From NCBI RefSeq assembly GCF_000691145.1, contig NZ_ASJC01000013.1:1-58390 (forward strand): a stretch of DNA of 58,390 nt, read 5' to 3'. This stretch comes from Bacillus altitudinis 41KF2b. GTDB taxonomy: Bacteria > Bacillota > Bacilli > Bacillales > Bacillaceae. Below, piece by piece: positions 30,307 through 40,165 of this stretch. Numbering within the stretch: the stretch's first letter is position 1; every line of letters starts with the position of its first letter. The notes below the pieces were generated by a model. That model was given only the letters and a program-made list of their open reading frames with translations. It searched no databases and was not told the DNA's origin. Both the position numbers and the translations under genes were made by a program.

Positions 30307-30338
30307 AAAAGAGGCTGTCGATCATCAGCCTCTTTTTT
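30307..30338 (+). terminator. Terminator of phnA-like gene
   Basis: AAAAGAGGCTG and CAGCCTCTTTT hairpin followed by T-run. Confidence 0.88.
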
Positions 30339-30628
30339 ATTTCGATATTTATAGGTGAAAGGTATAATCTTAAACATCATTTCATACATATGTACCTATT
30401 GAAAATCATTCTTTTTTTAAAAAATCAAGCCTCTTTTCTTATAAAAATTCACGCTTTTCTTAACTCTACCTTAAAAAAGGCAGATGATTCTCTAAATTTT
30501 GCCTAATCCCCTTCACAACTTTTGGGCATTGCTGTACCATATGGAAGTGTTCTTCTATTTTTGACGGATCATGGTGTTTATCAGGAAATAGATGATAGAT
30601 GATACTTAGACAAAGAAGGAGAGGTAAC
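30339..30628 (+). other. Intergenic region before ABC operon
   Basis: About 290 AT-rich bp. TTGACG at about 30561 could be a -35 box, but no good -10 with standard spacing was seen. A weak hairpin AGGCAGATG..TTTTGCCT lies at 30478-30514. No gene recognised. Confidence 0.35.
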
Positions 30629-31558
30629 GTGACGAACGTTTTAGAACTGCAACATGTATCTAGGCATATTCGCGGGAAAAAGATTGTTCAAGACTTGAGT
30701 TTCTCTGTCCAAGCGGGCGAAGTCTTTGGCTTCTTAGGACCGAATGGCGCAGGAAAAACGACAACCATTCGCATGATGGTCGGTCTTTCTCCCATTACAT
30801 CCGGTGACATTCTGATTAATGGTCATAGTATTCAAACCTCATATCAGCATGCCATCCAAGATGTCGGTGCAATTATTGAAAATCCAGAAATGTATAATCA
30901 TTTAACGGCAAGACAAAACCTTGTTCATTTTGCCAGAATGAATGGAAAAGTGGATGAAGGTCGAATTGATGAACTGCTAGAACTAGTTAGTTTGCAGCAT
31001 GTGAAACATAAGCGTGTCCGTACGTTTTCATTAGGAATGAAGCAGCGTTTGGGGATTGCTCAGGCATTGATACATAAACCGAAACTGCTAATCTTAGATG
31101 AGCCGACCAATGGACTAGATCCAGAGGGAATTCGTATGATACGAGATTACTTGAGAAGGCTGGCAAAGGAAGAAGGGCTTGCTGTCATTGTTTCAAGTCA
31201 CCTCATGTCAGAAATGGAATTGATGTGTGATCGTTTCGCCATTATCCAAAAAGGAAAGCTGATTGCGATTGAGGATCAGCGTGCAGAGACGAAGCAGGAT
31301 GATTTGGTCAACTATCGTATGAAAGTAGCATCAAGTGAGCTAGAAGAAACTCAAAAGCTCATTAAAGCATTTGAGGAAGGCATCACAGTTAGAGAAGAGG
31401 AGCAGTACTTATTCTTCTCCATCCTAGAAGAGAAAATGCCACAATTGATTCGTCATTTGAGCGAGGCTTCTATTCATTTGTACGAAATCAAAATAGAAAA
31501 ACAAACCTTAGAAGATAAGTTCTTAAGCTTAACAGGTAAAAAGGAGGCAGACGTATGA
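30629..31558 (+). CDS. ABC transporter ATP-binding protein (BcrA-like)
   Basis: A 309-residue ATPase starting at GTG 30629 after AAGGAGAGG. Walker A GPNGAGKTTTIRMM, signature FSLGMKQRLGIAQAL, Walker B LLILDEPTNGLDP, and the Q-loop region IIENPEMYNHLTARQNL that is typical of bacitracin/lantibiotic self-protection and BcrA-type exporters. Overlaps the permease gene by 4 bp. Confidence 0.9.
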   Translation: MTNVLELQHVSRHIRGKKIVQDLSFSVQAGEVFGFLGPNGAGKTTTIRMMVGLSPITSGDILINGHSIQTSYQHAIQDVGAIIENPEMYNHLTARQNLVHFARMNGKVDEGRIDELLELVSLQHVKHKRVRTFSLGMKQRLGIAQALIHKPKLLILDEPTNGLDPEGIRMIRDYLRRLAKEEGLAVIVSSHLMSEMELMCDRFAIIQKGKLIAIEDQRAETKQDDLVNYRMKVASSELEETQKLIKAFEEGITVREEEQYLFFSILEEKMPQLIRHLSEASIHLYEIKIEKQTLEDKFLSLTGKKEADV

Positions 31559-32505
31559 TTCGCCTCATTCAAAACGAGTGGATGAAAATCAGTTATCGTG
31601 TGGGTACTTGGATTATGGTTGGGCTTCTTGTTTTAGGTATGATTGCGACGTTGATTTTTGCACTTAAAACAAACGACGAAGATCAATCATCTGGAGCATG
31701 GAAAGCCCAGCTAGAGATGATGAATACTGAGAACAAGAAGGAACTCAAAGAAATAGAAAATGGTTACTTTAAAAGAAACCTTGAAAAAGAGATCGCTATT
31801 AATGATTATCGAATTAAGCATAACTTGCCGCCAGCTGATCAGTTTAGCGACAGTGTATGGGACTATGTGAAAACAAACGCCAGTTTACTTCAGCTTGTAG
31901 GTGTGTTTGTGATCATTATCGCTTCCACCATTGTCTCGGCTGAATACAAGCATGGTACAATTAAATTATTATTGATTCGCCCACCATCAAGACTAAAAAT
32001 CTTAATATCTAAATATATTACGGTGCAACTGTATGCTCTTCTACTGGTGGTGGTGCTGTTTATCTTGTCATTTATATTGGGTGCCATTTTCTTCGGACTC
32101 AATACTGATTATGTGAGTGTGATCTATCAAAATGGTGAAGTGATTGAACGTTCGCAGTTTGCCAATATGGTTTTTTATTATTTAGCTAATTGCGCAATGT
32201 TTGTTGTGTTAGGGACACTTTCGTTCGCTATATCAACAATTTTCAGAAGTGAAGCTATCTCCATTGCCATTAGTGTGTTAGCTTATATTGTAGGTGGAAC
32301 GATTACAGGTATTTTAATGCTCTTCTTTGATTGGACAAAATATTTGTTATTCGCAAATGATCCATCCCAATACTTTATGGAACAGGTTACTGTTATCGAA
32401 GGCATGTCCCTAGGTTTCTCACTAACGGTCCTAGTCATTTATTGGGCCATCTTCTTGGCGGTTGCTTTAATCGTCTTCCAAAAGCGAGAAGTAAAAACAG
32501 GTTAA
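31555..32505 (+). CDS. ABC-2 type permease
   Basis: A 316-residue membrane protein. One membrane segment near residue 20, an outside/charged domain about 45-105, then five further segments from about 108 to 312 (FVIIIASTIVSAEYKHGTIK is the ABC-2 motif). Translationally coupled to the ATPase gene; forms an exporter, probably for a peptide antibiotic or signal; substrate unknown. Confidence 0.87.
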   Translation: MIRLIQNEWMKISYRVGTWIMVGLLVLGMIATLIFALKTNDEDQSSGAWKAQLEMMNTENKKELKEIENGYFKRNLEKEIAINDYRIKHNLPPADQFSDSVWDYVKTNASLLQLVGVFVIIIASTIVSAEYKHGTIKLLLIRPPSRLKILISKYITVQLYALLLVVVLFILSFILGAIFFGLNTDYVSVIYQNGEVIERSQFANMVFYYLANCAMFVVLGTLSFAISTIFRSEAISIAISVLAYIVGGTITGILMLFFDWTKYLLFANDPSQYFMEQVTVIEGMSLGFSLTVLVIYWAIFLAVALIVFQKREVKTG

Positions 32506-32531
32506 TTTAACTTTTTAGGAGGTTTCTATCA

Positions 32532-32960
32532 ATGATTAAGCGTAAAGGTGAAAAAATTATGGGGATTATCAGTATTGTCCTCAACGTAATTGGTGTTGGT
32601 TTTGGGGCATTGATGCTCTCTGTGGACCCAGCAGTTTATGAAGAATTGAATGAAGTGTTAAAAGAGGAAGGCAGTGCCTTGCCAGTTGAAACACTTGAGG
32701 CATCGGTTCATGCCTTTGGCGTTCAGTTTATGGTTGTTTCCGCAATTGCGGCTGTTTTAGCCCTTGTTGGTGTGATTGTTTTGAAAACAGACCGCCGTGC
32801 CGTGCTTTCTGGTATTCTTTTCTTGGTTTCCGCTGTGACTCTTTTAATTGGAACTGTTGGTCTTGCTTTCGTTCCGATGATCTTGTTGCTAATCGTTGGA
32901 TTGATGTCACTGATTAGAAAACCGAAAACAGACATTCACACGAGTGAATATCCTTCATAA
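32532..32960 (+). CDS. DUF4064 family membrane protein
   Basis: A 142-residue protein with four hydrophobic segments (about 10-28, 70-88, 93-110, 112-130) and a short extracytoplasmic acidic loop (DPAVYEELNEVLKEEG). Fits DUF4064. Start ATG after TTAGGAGG, 26 bp behind the permease, so part of the same operon; could be an accessory of the exporter. Confidence 0.75.
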   Translation: MIKRKGEKIMGIISIVLNVIGVGFGALMLSVDPAVYEELNEVLKEEGSALPVETLEASVHAFGVQFMVVSAIAAVLALVGVIVLKTDRRAVLSGILFLVSAVTLLIGTVGLAFVPMILLLIVGLMSLIRKPKTDIHTSEYPS

Positions 32961-32970
32961 TTCAAAAGAA

Positions 32971-33005
32971 AAAGACATGCGCTGGTTTGCGCATGTCTTT
33001 CTTTT
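32971..33005. terminator. Bidirectional terminator
   Basis: AAAGACATGCGC and GCGCATGTCTTT form a 12-bp hairpin followed by CTTTTT, between the convergent ABC operon and citrate transporter gene. Confidence 0.88.
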
Positions 33006-34333
33006 TATATGATGCCAATCAGTTTGGCGATGATGAGTAAAACGATACTGAACCCCCACATCCAAAAGAAGGAGTAGCGGATATGTTTCCCCATATCGAC
33101 CCCTGCAAGACCGATGGCAAGCCATACAGCAGGTGCAAGGGGGCTGACAAAGGTGCCGATGATATTTCCAATCATCATGGCGTATGCTGCAGATGTCCCT
33201 GACACACCTACCTCTGATGTAATCGATTCGACAATCGGCAAGAGTGCATAATAATAGGCATCCGTACTTGTCAGCATATCAAGCGGAACCCCAAATATCC
33301 CCACAATGATATGTAAAAATGGCAGTAAGAAAGCTGGCAAAATGTGAATACTGTCCACTGCAATCGCCTTTAGCATGCCCGTTCCTTCAAGAATCCCTAA
33401 AAAAGAACCTGCGGAGAAAATAACAGCCGCCATCATTAGTGCACTTGGAGCATGTGCCTTAATTCGCTCCATTTGTACATTCACATTCGGATAGTTCACC
33501 AAAAGTGCTAGTGAAAGACCAATCATAAACATATAACTAGCAGGAATCACGTTCAGCACGAGAAGGACAACAACAGCTAAAAATAGAATAAAGTTGACCC
33601 AGATTAAGTGATAACGCTTTAAAGACGCATCGCCTGTTTCGCTGATTGATTGAATGGCACGATCCCAATCAGCGCCTTCTAATTGAACCGCAGCTACTTC
33701 ATTTGCTGCAACTTTCACCCGAATTCGTTTTTCTTCTCTTTTTCCTAAAATGAATGCCATTCCTAATATGAGCACGACCCCGATCAACTGAATGGGAATG
33801 AGCGGTACCCACAGTTCAGATGGGTCCATATTAAGGACACTCGCTGCCCGTCCTGTGGGGCCAGCCCAAGGCACCATATTGGTTAATCCAGCACTCGTCC
33901 CGATTAACAATAGCAGTAAGTAAGGACTCATATGTAATTTTTTATAAAGCGGAAGCAGTGCAGGTACAGTTAATAAAAAGGTTGTAGCGCCTGCTCCGTC
34001 TAAGTGTGCGATGACCCCAATCAAGGCAGTTCCCATCGCAACTGTGACAACATTCCCTTTTGTCAGCTTGATTAACGCTTTAATTACAGGTTCAAAGAAC
34101 CCTGTATCTTGTAAAATGCCAAAAAATAAAATGGCGAAGATAAACATGGTCGCCACTGGCAATACTTTGATAATCCCTTGTTCAAAGAAAGTTTGAATGT
34201 CATTGATACCAAATCCTGCGATGAGCGCCCCTATTAAAGGCACCATGACCATGGCGACAATTGGACTTGCTTTCCCCCAAATCAGCAAAACAACAATCGT
34301 TAAAATAATCAACAATCCAACAAACGTTAACAT
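33005..34333 (-). CDS. CitMHS-family citrate-metal/proton symporter
   Basis: A 442-residue transporter with about 12 segments. GVIAHLDGAGATTFLLTVPAL, GTSAGLTNMVPWAGPTGRAA and the C-terminal GTSAAYAMMIGNIIGTFVSPL are CitM/CitH signatures. It imports citrate as a divalent-metal complex. No CitST two-component genes are adjacent, so it is closer to CitH/YraO-type paralogues than to CitM. A cre-like site lies in its leader. Confidence 0.88.
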   Translation of the reverse strand: MLTFVGLLIILTIVVLLIWGKASPIVAMVMVPLIGALIAGFGINDIQTFFEQGIIKVLPVATMFIFAILFFGILQDTGFFEPVIKALIKLTKGNVVTVAMGTALIGVIAHLDGAGATTFLLTVPALLPLYKKLHMSPYLLLLLIGTSAGLTNMVPWAGPTGRAASVLNMDPSELWVPLIPIQLIGVVLILGMAFILGKREEKRIRVKVAANEVAAVQLEGADWDRAIQSISETGDASLKRYHLIWVNFILFLAVVVLLVLNVIPASYMFMIGLSLALLVNYPNVNVQMERIKAHAPSALMMAAVIFSAGSFLGILEGTGMLKAIAVDSIHILPAFLLPFLHIIVGIFGVPLDMLTSTDAYYYALLPIVESITSEVGVSGTSAAYAMMIGNIIGTFVSPLAPAVWLAIGLAGVDMGKHIRYSFFWMWGFSIVLLIIAKLIGII

Positions 34334-34349
34334 AAGCCCCTCCCCCTAC

Positions 34350-34364
34350 AATAAACCGTTTACA
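34350..34364. promoter_or_regulatory. Candidate CcpA (cre) site before citrate transporter
   Basis: On the minus strand ATGTAAACGGTTTAT matches the cre consensus at all but one informative position. It lies just ahead of the ribosome binding site, a roadblock position. Confidence 0.5.
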
Positions 34365-34590
34365 TTTGTTTGTTTTTTTACCAATGCAATCCCACATTTG
34401 CATTGAAAAAAAGAGTATCAAAAATATGAGTATTAGGCAACCGCTTTCATACCTATACAATGGTAAAAAAGGATGGCGGGGCCAATCAGGGTGTGGTGTT
34501 TAATATGTCAAAAAATTTAGATAAAAAATAATACTTCTATTTATAATCTACTATCGGGAGAAAATATACAGGTATTTAGATTCAACAAAA
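34365..34590 (-). other. Intergenic region upstream of citrate transporter
   Basis: About 225 AT-rich bp with no gene. A short 86-codon frame on the minus strand has no family features. The promoter of the citrate transporter must lie here but no clear boxes were seen. Confidence 0.3.
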
Positions 34591-34618
34591 AGTAAAAAGC
34601 GCCCTTTGGATGGACGCT
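34591..34618 (-). terminator. Terminator of the gan operon
   Basis: On the minus strand AAGCGTCC..GGGCGCTT forms a hairpin followed by TTTACTTTTT, just beyond the ganA stop. Confidence 0.7.
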
Positions 34619-34627
34619 TCTTTCACA

Positions 34628-36694
34628 CTATTTTTTCAAAATAACATATTCGTAAGGATTCAGTTGTAACCGTTGAGATGTATGCTGTCCAGTCAGCATA
34701 TTTTCATAGCTTTCCGCTGAATCTAGTGAAATGTTCTGTTGCTGTTCTGTAAAATTCATCATAAACACAAAGTCCTGCGATCCATCTGTTCGTTTCTGGA
34801 CACTGACTCCCTCTGGAATTGAAGAGGATAGGATCGGTTTTATCCCTATTCCTGTGATGAGATCTTCGTAAAAATCATCATAAAACGCCTGCTCATTTTC
34901 AGAAGCCATATAGTATGCTTTCCCTTTGCCAAATGGACGGACAGTAAGGGCGGGCTGTCCTTCATAGCAGCCATTCTCAAAATGCCCTAACACAGAGGCT
35001 GTTTCAGGATGAATGGACTCGCAATATTGCCCGACATGATAAGTGCGCCCATTTCCTGTGGTCATTAAGACGTGTTCATCTGGCATCAATGTGTTGATTT
35101 CCTCTGCCCAAATACCAAGTACATGACGGAGAGGACCGGGGAAACCACCAAGGAAACAGAGGTCGTTTTCATCGACCATGCCGCTCCAGTACGTTGCCAC
35201 AAAAATGCCGCCCTCTTTGACAAATGCTTCGATCTTTTCTGCCACACCTGGTTTGATCATGTAAAGCATTGGTCCCACAAGCACTCGATAGGATGAGAAA
35301 TCCTTTTCCATCCCGACAATATCAACAGGGATGCCCTTTTTCCAGAAACTGCGATAGTGAGTTTGGCAAGCCTCTACATAGCGTTTGTTGGTATTATTTA
35401 AGCCTTGCGCATCATCAATTGCCCAATGGTTTTCCCAATCATATATGATGGCGACCTCTGGTTGAACGGATGTACCCGCAATCGGTTGAAGCTGCTCCAG
35501 CTGTTTTCCTAAATCAGCGACTTCTTGAAACACACGCGTGTGTTCATGTCCTGAATGATCCACAACAGCGCCGTGGAATTTTTCAGAGGCGCCCCGGCCT
35601 TGTCTCCACTGGAAATAAAGGACGGAGTCGGACCCGTGGGCAATTGCCTGCATGGCAGAGAGGTGTGCCATTCCTTTGTGCTTCACCTTATTCACTTCAT
35701 GCCAGTTCACGAGGCTTGGTGTGCTTTCCATCACAAGAAACGGCTGACCGCCCTTTAATGAACGATACAAATCATGAACGAAGGCGACGTTTGACGCTAA
35801 TTCTGCAGTGGTTTCTCTGCCGCTATGCCATGCCGGATAGCTATCCCATGAGATCACGTCGACTTCTTTTGCAAATTGATGATAATCCAGTCCAAGGAAT
35901 GGACGCATATGCGGATAGTCGCCCATAAAATTGGTGGTTACTGGCACATGAGGTGTTAATTCTCTCAGCGGTTCAATTTCATTTTGATAAAAATTGATCG
36001 TTTGCGCTGTGACAAAACGCTTCCAATCTAGGTTCATGCCATGAATCATGTGCTCGCCATGAGGGGCTGGTGACTCGATTTGCGACCAATCGGTAAAGGT
36101 GTGGCTCCAAAATCCCGTCCACCATGCTTGATTCAAAGCTTCAAGGTCATGGTTGTATTTGTCTTTCAAATAGTCTCTAAATGCTTCTTGGCAAAGATCA
36201 CAATGACATTCACCGCCGTATTCATTTGAAATGTGCCACATGATCAGCGCTGGATGGTCCTTGTAGCGTTCAGCGAGCAAACGATTGAGTGTATTCGTTT
36301 TTTCTCGATAAACCGGCGAGGTGAAGCAATGATTATGGCGAAGTCCGTGTAAGTTGCGCTGGCGGTTTGCTTCAACGCGTAAGACTTCTGGATATGTTTG
36401 CGAGAGCCAAGCAGGTCTTGCTCCGCTTGGCGTGGCGAGAATGGCGTGAGCTCCCTGCGCTGCCAAGCGGTCCATGATATCATCCAGCCAGGCAAAATCA
36501 TATTCCCCTTCTTTTGGCTCGAGCTTGCTCCAAGCGAAAATGTTGATAGAGAATGTTTGACAGTGTGCAAGCTTCATTAAACGAAAATCTTCGTCAATGA
36601 TCTCCGGCATATGAAGCCATTGATCAGGGTTATAGTCGCCACCATGCAAAAAGCCTTTCACATTTGGGTGAACGAGTGGGTAACGCTTTCCCAT
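34628..36694 (-). CDS. ganA: Beta-galactosidase GH42 (galactooligosaccharide hydrolysis)
   Basis: A 688-residue cytoplasmic enzyme splitting galacto-oligosaccharides from galactan. The acid/base glutamate is E158 in WHISNEYGGECHC and the nucleophile E323 in LVMESTPS. Four cysteines (123, 163, 165, 168) match the family's zinc cluster. Length equals B. subtilis GanA. Last gene of the operon here, with ganB ahead of it; B. subtilis has ganA before ganB. Confidence 0.95.
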   Translation of the reverse strand: MGKRYPLVHPNVKGFLHGGDYNPDQWLHMPEIIDEDFRLMKLAHCQTFSINIFAWSKLEPKEGEYDFAWLDDIMDRLAAQGAHAILATPSGARPAWLSQTYPEVLRVEANRQRNLHGLRHNHCFTSPVYREKTNTLNRLLAERYKDHPALIMWHISNEYGGECHCDLCQEAFRDYLKDKYNHDLEALNQAWWTGFWSHTFTDWSQIESPAPHGEHMIHGMNLDWKRFVTAQTINFYQNEIEPLRELTPHVPVTTNFMGDYPHMRPFLGLDYHQFAKEVDVISWDSYPAWHSGRETTAELASNVAFVHDLYRSLKGGQPFLVMESTPSLVNWHEVNKVKHKGMAHLSAMQAIAHGSDSVLYFQWRQGRGASEKFHGAVVDHSGHEHTRVFQEVADLGKQLEQLQPIAGTSVQPEVAIIYDWENHWAIDDAQGLNNTNKRYVEACQTHYRSFWKKGIPVDIVGMEKDFSSYRVLVGPMLYMIKPGVAEKIEAFVKEGGIFVATYWSGMVDENDLCFLGGFPGPLRHVLGIWAEEINTLMPDEHVLMTTGNGRTYHVGQYCESIHPETASVLGHFENGCYEGQPALTVRPFGKGKAYYMASENEQAFYDDFYEDLITGIGIKPILSSSIPEGVSVQKRTDGSQDFVFMMNFTEQQQNISLDSAESYENMLTGQHTSQRLQLNPYEYVILKK

Positions 36695-36717
36695 TTTGTC
36701 ACGTCCTATCTGTTTAA

Positions 36718-37926
36718 TTACGGTGTCATTTGTTTAAATACATCAAGAGAAGGCAGGGCTTTTCCGTTGAAATCAAACATGGCCTGATTTTCCCAAGCAT
36801 TCCCGACTGTGCCGGTTGTTTGAATATAAGCGAGCCCGTATTGACTAGACCATGGCGCACCTTTTGCTGGAATCCAAAGTGGCTCCCAATAAAAGAACCC
36901 TTTCCCGCGATTGTTTTTTACTTGTGAAATTTTTTCTGATAGATCTCGTATAAAAGATGCCTGCCCTTGTGGTGATGCTGGATAACCGGCCGTATTGACT
37001 GAATCTTGGTTAAATGAGTTATCGAGGTTGTCACCATTTGCTGTTGTAAAGCCGTAGGCGGTTTCGACCACGATGACATCTTTGTTATAGCGGGCGCTAA
37101 TATCATTCATGTTGTTAGTAAGACCGCTAAATCCCCCGTCCCAATACGGGTAGTAAGATAAACCGATCGTATCGAACGAAACGCCTCGTTTGGTGATTTC
37201 ATCAAACCACCAGCGAGATGCGCCATTGTCTCCTCCATGTGCAAGGTGAAGCATGACTTTGATGTTTGAATCGACAGAGCGGACAGCATTTGTTCCCGCT
37301 TTTAGCAAAGCAGCGAGTCGGTCAAATTCACCGCCGCCTTCACCCCAGCTTTTTCCGTTCGGCCAAAGCATACCTGAATTCAATTCATTCCCGACCTGCA
37401 CCATATTTGGTAGGGCATTTTGTGCTCTCATCGCTTTGAGCACATCGCTTGTGTAAGTGCCAACCGCTTTCTCTAAATCGCTTTGCGAGAGATTGGTCCA
37501 AGCTTTCGGTTTGAACTGTTTACCGGGATCGGTCCAGAAATCACTGTAGTGAAAATCAAGCAGCACTTTCATGTTTTGTGCTTTTGCACGTTTCGATAGA
37601 GCAATGGCGGTGTTTAAATCGTTTGTCCCGCCGTTATAGGCACGGCCTTGGTTGTCGTATGGATGGTTCCAGAGTCTGATGCGCACATAGTTGACACCTT
37701 TCTCTTTTAATAGCTTGAGCGGATCAACCTGCTGCCAGTTTTGATTGTAGTATTTGCCGCCGCTTCGCTCCACTTCTGCGAGCATGGAGATATCGGCTCC
37801 TTTGATGAAATCACCTTGCAATCCATTGATCGGTTTCACCGAAATCGTATCAGCCTTTGCTTCAGGCAGAATACCTAACCCCATCAGAAAGAAAACGACA
37901 ACAGTGACAAGCAACCATTTCTTCAT
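36718..37926 (-). CDS. ganB: Secreted arabinogalactan endo-beta-1,4-galactanase (GH53)
   Basis: A 402-residue secreted enzyme that cleaves the galactan backbone of pectin type I. ATG 37926 follows AAGGGGAG. Signal peptide KKWLLVTVVVFFLMGLG ends at EAKA|DT. The acid/base glutamate is in MVQVGNELNSGMLWPNG and the nucleophile in VIVVETAYGFT. It lies 11 bp after ganQ and 23 bp before ganA. Confidence 0.95.
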   Translation of the reverse strand: MKKWLLVTVVVFFLMGLGILPEAKADTISVKPINGLQGDFIKGADISMLAEVERSGGKYYNQNWQQVDPLKLLKEKGVNYVRIRLWNHPYDNQGRAYNGGTNDLNTAIALSKRAKAQNMKVLLDFHYSDFWTDPGKQFKPKAWTNLSQSDLEKAVGTYTSDVLKAMRAQNALPNMVQVGNELNSGMLWPNGKSWGEGGGEFDRLAALLKAGTNAVRSVDSNIKVMLHLAHGGDNGASRWWFDEITKRGVSFDTIGLSYYPYWDGGFSGLTNNMNDISARYNKDVIVVETAYGFTTANGDNLDNSFNQDSVNTAGYPASPQGQASFIRDLSEKISQVKNNRGKGFFYWEPLWIPAKGAPWSSQYGLAYIQTTGTVGNAWENQAMFDFNGKALPSLDVFKQMTP

Positions 37927-37937
37927 CAAATCTCCCC

Positions 37938-38780
37938 TTATCCTTTTGTCCCGCCTTGTGTGAGGCCGGATACAAATTGTTTTTGTAAAACAAGAAACAA
38001 TAAAGCAACTGGAATCGCAATGAGTAAAGCCCCGGCTGCAAAGGTCGTGTAGCTGGCACCCATTTTGTCTGATACAAGATTGTATAGACCGATTGGGAGC
38101 GTATACATTTCGGGTGAGCGGACAATGACACTGGAGATGATGAAATCACCCAGCGGTCCTGTAAATGAGTTGATGGCAACAACGGCTAAAATCGGCTTGG
38201 CAAGCGGCATAATAATTTGGATGAAAATCCGGAAATGCCCTGCGCCATCCATTCTGGCTGATTCATCGAGATCCTTTGGAATCGCATCAAGATAACCTTT
38301 CATTAAATACGTATTCATCGGGATTTGTCCGCCTGCATAAATCAAAATCAATGCGAGGTGGCTGTTAATGAGTCCAAGCATTTGAGCCAATACAAAAATG
38401 GCGATTAGCGCTGAAAATTGAGGAATCATTTGCAGCAGCAAAAAGAGCATCAGTCCATTCTTGCGTCCTTTGAATCGGAACCTAGAAAAGGCATAACCTG
38501 TAAAGCTAACAAGGATCAACGTTAAGAGCATAGTCGCAATACTGATTTTCATTGAGTTCCAATACCATTTTGCATAAAGTGCTCCCTGACCGAAGAAGAG
38601 TTCTGTAAAGTGGCTGAACGTTGGATTCTTCGGAAACATGCTTGTGCTCATCAGGCTATTCCCAGGATTAAAGGAAGCGCCGATCGTCCAAAGGAGTGGA
38701 TATAGAATACATACGGAGGCGATGAAAAGGATGAAATAAGTGATACTCAGACGAATGAGCTTATTTTGTTTTGATCCCAT
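37938..38780 (-). CDS. ganQ: Galactooligosaccharide ABC permease GanQ
   Basis: A 280-residue MalG-like permease with six segments. The EAA loop reads YLDAIPKDLDESARMDGAGHF followed by IIMPLAKPI, which docks the shared ATPase (MsmX in B. subtilis). One base separates it from ganP. No ATPase gene is in the operon, as in B. subtilis. Confidence 0.93.
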   Translation of the reverse strand: MGSKQNKLIRLSITYFILFIASVCILYPLLWTIGASFNPGNSLMSTSMFPKNPTFSHFTELFFGQGALYAKWYWNSMKISIATMLLTLILVSFTGYAFSRFRFKGRKNGLMLFLLLQMIPQFSALIAIFVLAQMLGLINSHLALILIYAGGQIPMNTYLMKGYLDAIPKDLDESARMDGAGHFRIFIQIIMPLAKPILAVVAINSFTGPLGDFIISSVIVRSPEMYTLPIGLYNLVSDKMGASYTTFAAGALLIAIPVALLFLVLQKQFVSGLTQGGTKG

Positions 38781-38781
38781 A

Positions 38782-40098
38782 TCACATCATGTCCTCCTCT
38801 TTAAATGAATTCGTTCTCTTAAACTGCCAAAGTGCAATGGCAATGACGAAGATTGACAGTAAGATCGTAACAGCGGCAGCGAGTGCATATTGAGAAGATT
38901 GCATCGTCAGTTTGTAAATCCAAGACACCAAGATGTCTGTGCCCCCAGCAGTTGAGCCAGCCACAGGCGGTCCTCCGCCATTAAATAAGTAGATGATATT
39001 AAAGTTGTTAAAGTTAAACGTATACTGCGTGATTAATATAGGTGCAATTGAATAGAGGACAAGCGGTAATGTAATGGAACGGAATTTCTGAAAGAAATTT
39101 GCCCCATCAATGGTTGCAGCCTCGTATAAATCTTCAGGAATGGCCTGCAAAACGCCAGTTGTCATAATGAACACAAAAGGAAAACCAAGCCAAGTCTGCA
39201 TCGCAATAAGAGCGATTTTGCTCCAAAATGGATCTGTCAGCCATGGTTTTGGATCAATTCCAATCGATGCAAAAAGGGTATTGTTGATCGCACCAAACGT
39301 GTCGTTAAACAATCCAGCAAACACCAAAATGGTCACAAATCCTGGAACAGCCCACGGCAGAATCAAAATCGTTCTGAAAAACCGTTTTCCTTTTAAATCT
39401 TTTTGATTGAGCAGAACCGCTAGGAAAATGCCGACAGCACATTGAAGGGTCGATGCAGCCAACGTCCATACGACCGTCCAGCCTAGTACATCAATGAATG
39501 TGTCTCTCCAAATATCGATTGAAAAGATATTTTGAAAGTTTTTGATGCCTACCCAATCAATGAGATTGGCAGGAGGCGAGTGGTATAAATCATAGTTTGT
39601 AAAGGCCAGCGCAAAGCTGAACATAATAGGAAAGACAACAGAGAATAGAAGTAAAAAGAAAGCAGGAGTGCTCATTAAGTAAGGAAAGCCTTGGTCGATG
39701 AGCTGATGGTATTGAGCACGGATGGAATGAAGCGGAATCCCTTGATCACGTTTCTTTCCGTTCATAAATGCATCTCGTATCATGAGTACATAAAAACCGA
39801 TGCCAAATCCAGCTGTTAAAAGTGCAATAATTCCTTTTGCTAAAAGGAAAACAGAGTTGTCACGAGGCAGCATCGTACCAAGTGTGAACAGCCCCCAGAA
39901 GCCAATATTGAATAAATCATAAAACACTACTAGAAAAGAAACGCCAAACAGGAAAAAGAGTGCCCCTTTGCCATATTGTTTGTTGTATATTTGCCCCATC
40001 CCGGGTATAAGAGAGAACATTAGCGCCCGTCTCCGGTGTGTCTTTGATTCCACTATGTGTGTGCGGTCTAGTTCAAGGTTACCCGTCACGTCTAACAC
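38782..40098 (-). CDS. ganP: Galactooligosaccharide ABC permease GanP
   Basis: A 438-residue MalF-like permease with an N-terminal extra membrane region (FSLIPGMGQIYNKQYGKGAL) as in MalF, then six segments. EAA loop: LQAIPEDLYEAATIDGANFF. Works with GanQ and binding protein GanS to import galactooligosaccharides. Confidence 0.93.
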   Translation of the reverse strand: MLDVTGNLELDRTHIVESKTHRRRALMFSLIPGMGQIYNKQYGKGALFFLFGVSFLVVFYDLFNIGFWGLFTLGTMLPRDNSVFLLAKGIIALLTAGFGIGFYVLMIRDAFMNGKKRDQGIPLHSIRAQYHQLIDQGFPYLMSTPAFFLLLFSVVFPIMFSFALAFTNYDLYHSPPANLIDWVGIKNFQNIFSIDIWRDTFIDVLGWTVVWTLAASTLQCAVGIFLAVLLNQKDLKGKRFFRTILILPWAVPGFVTILVFAGLFNDTFGAINNTLFASIGIDPKPWLTDPFWSKIALIAMQTWLGFPFVFIMTTGVLQAIPEDLYEAATIDGANFFQKFRSITLPLVLYSIAPILITQYTFNFNNFNIIYLFNGGGPPVAGSTAGGTDILVSWIYKLTMQSSQYALAAAVTILLSIFVIAIALWQFKRTNSFKEEDMM

Positions 40099-40165
40099 CT
40101 ACTTCATATGAAATTAGATCAAGTGCAGGCAGCATGATAGATGAACAGCTACCTGCGCTTGATGT

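Noticed and set aside
35470..35928. 152-codon frame opposite ganA
   Set aside because: Antisense to a complete GH42 gene with all catalytic residues; no ribosome binding site.
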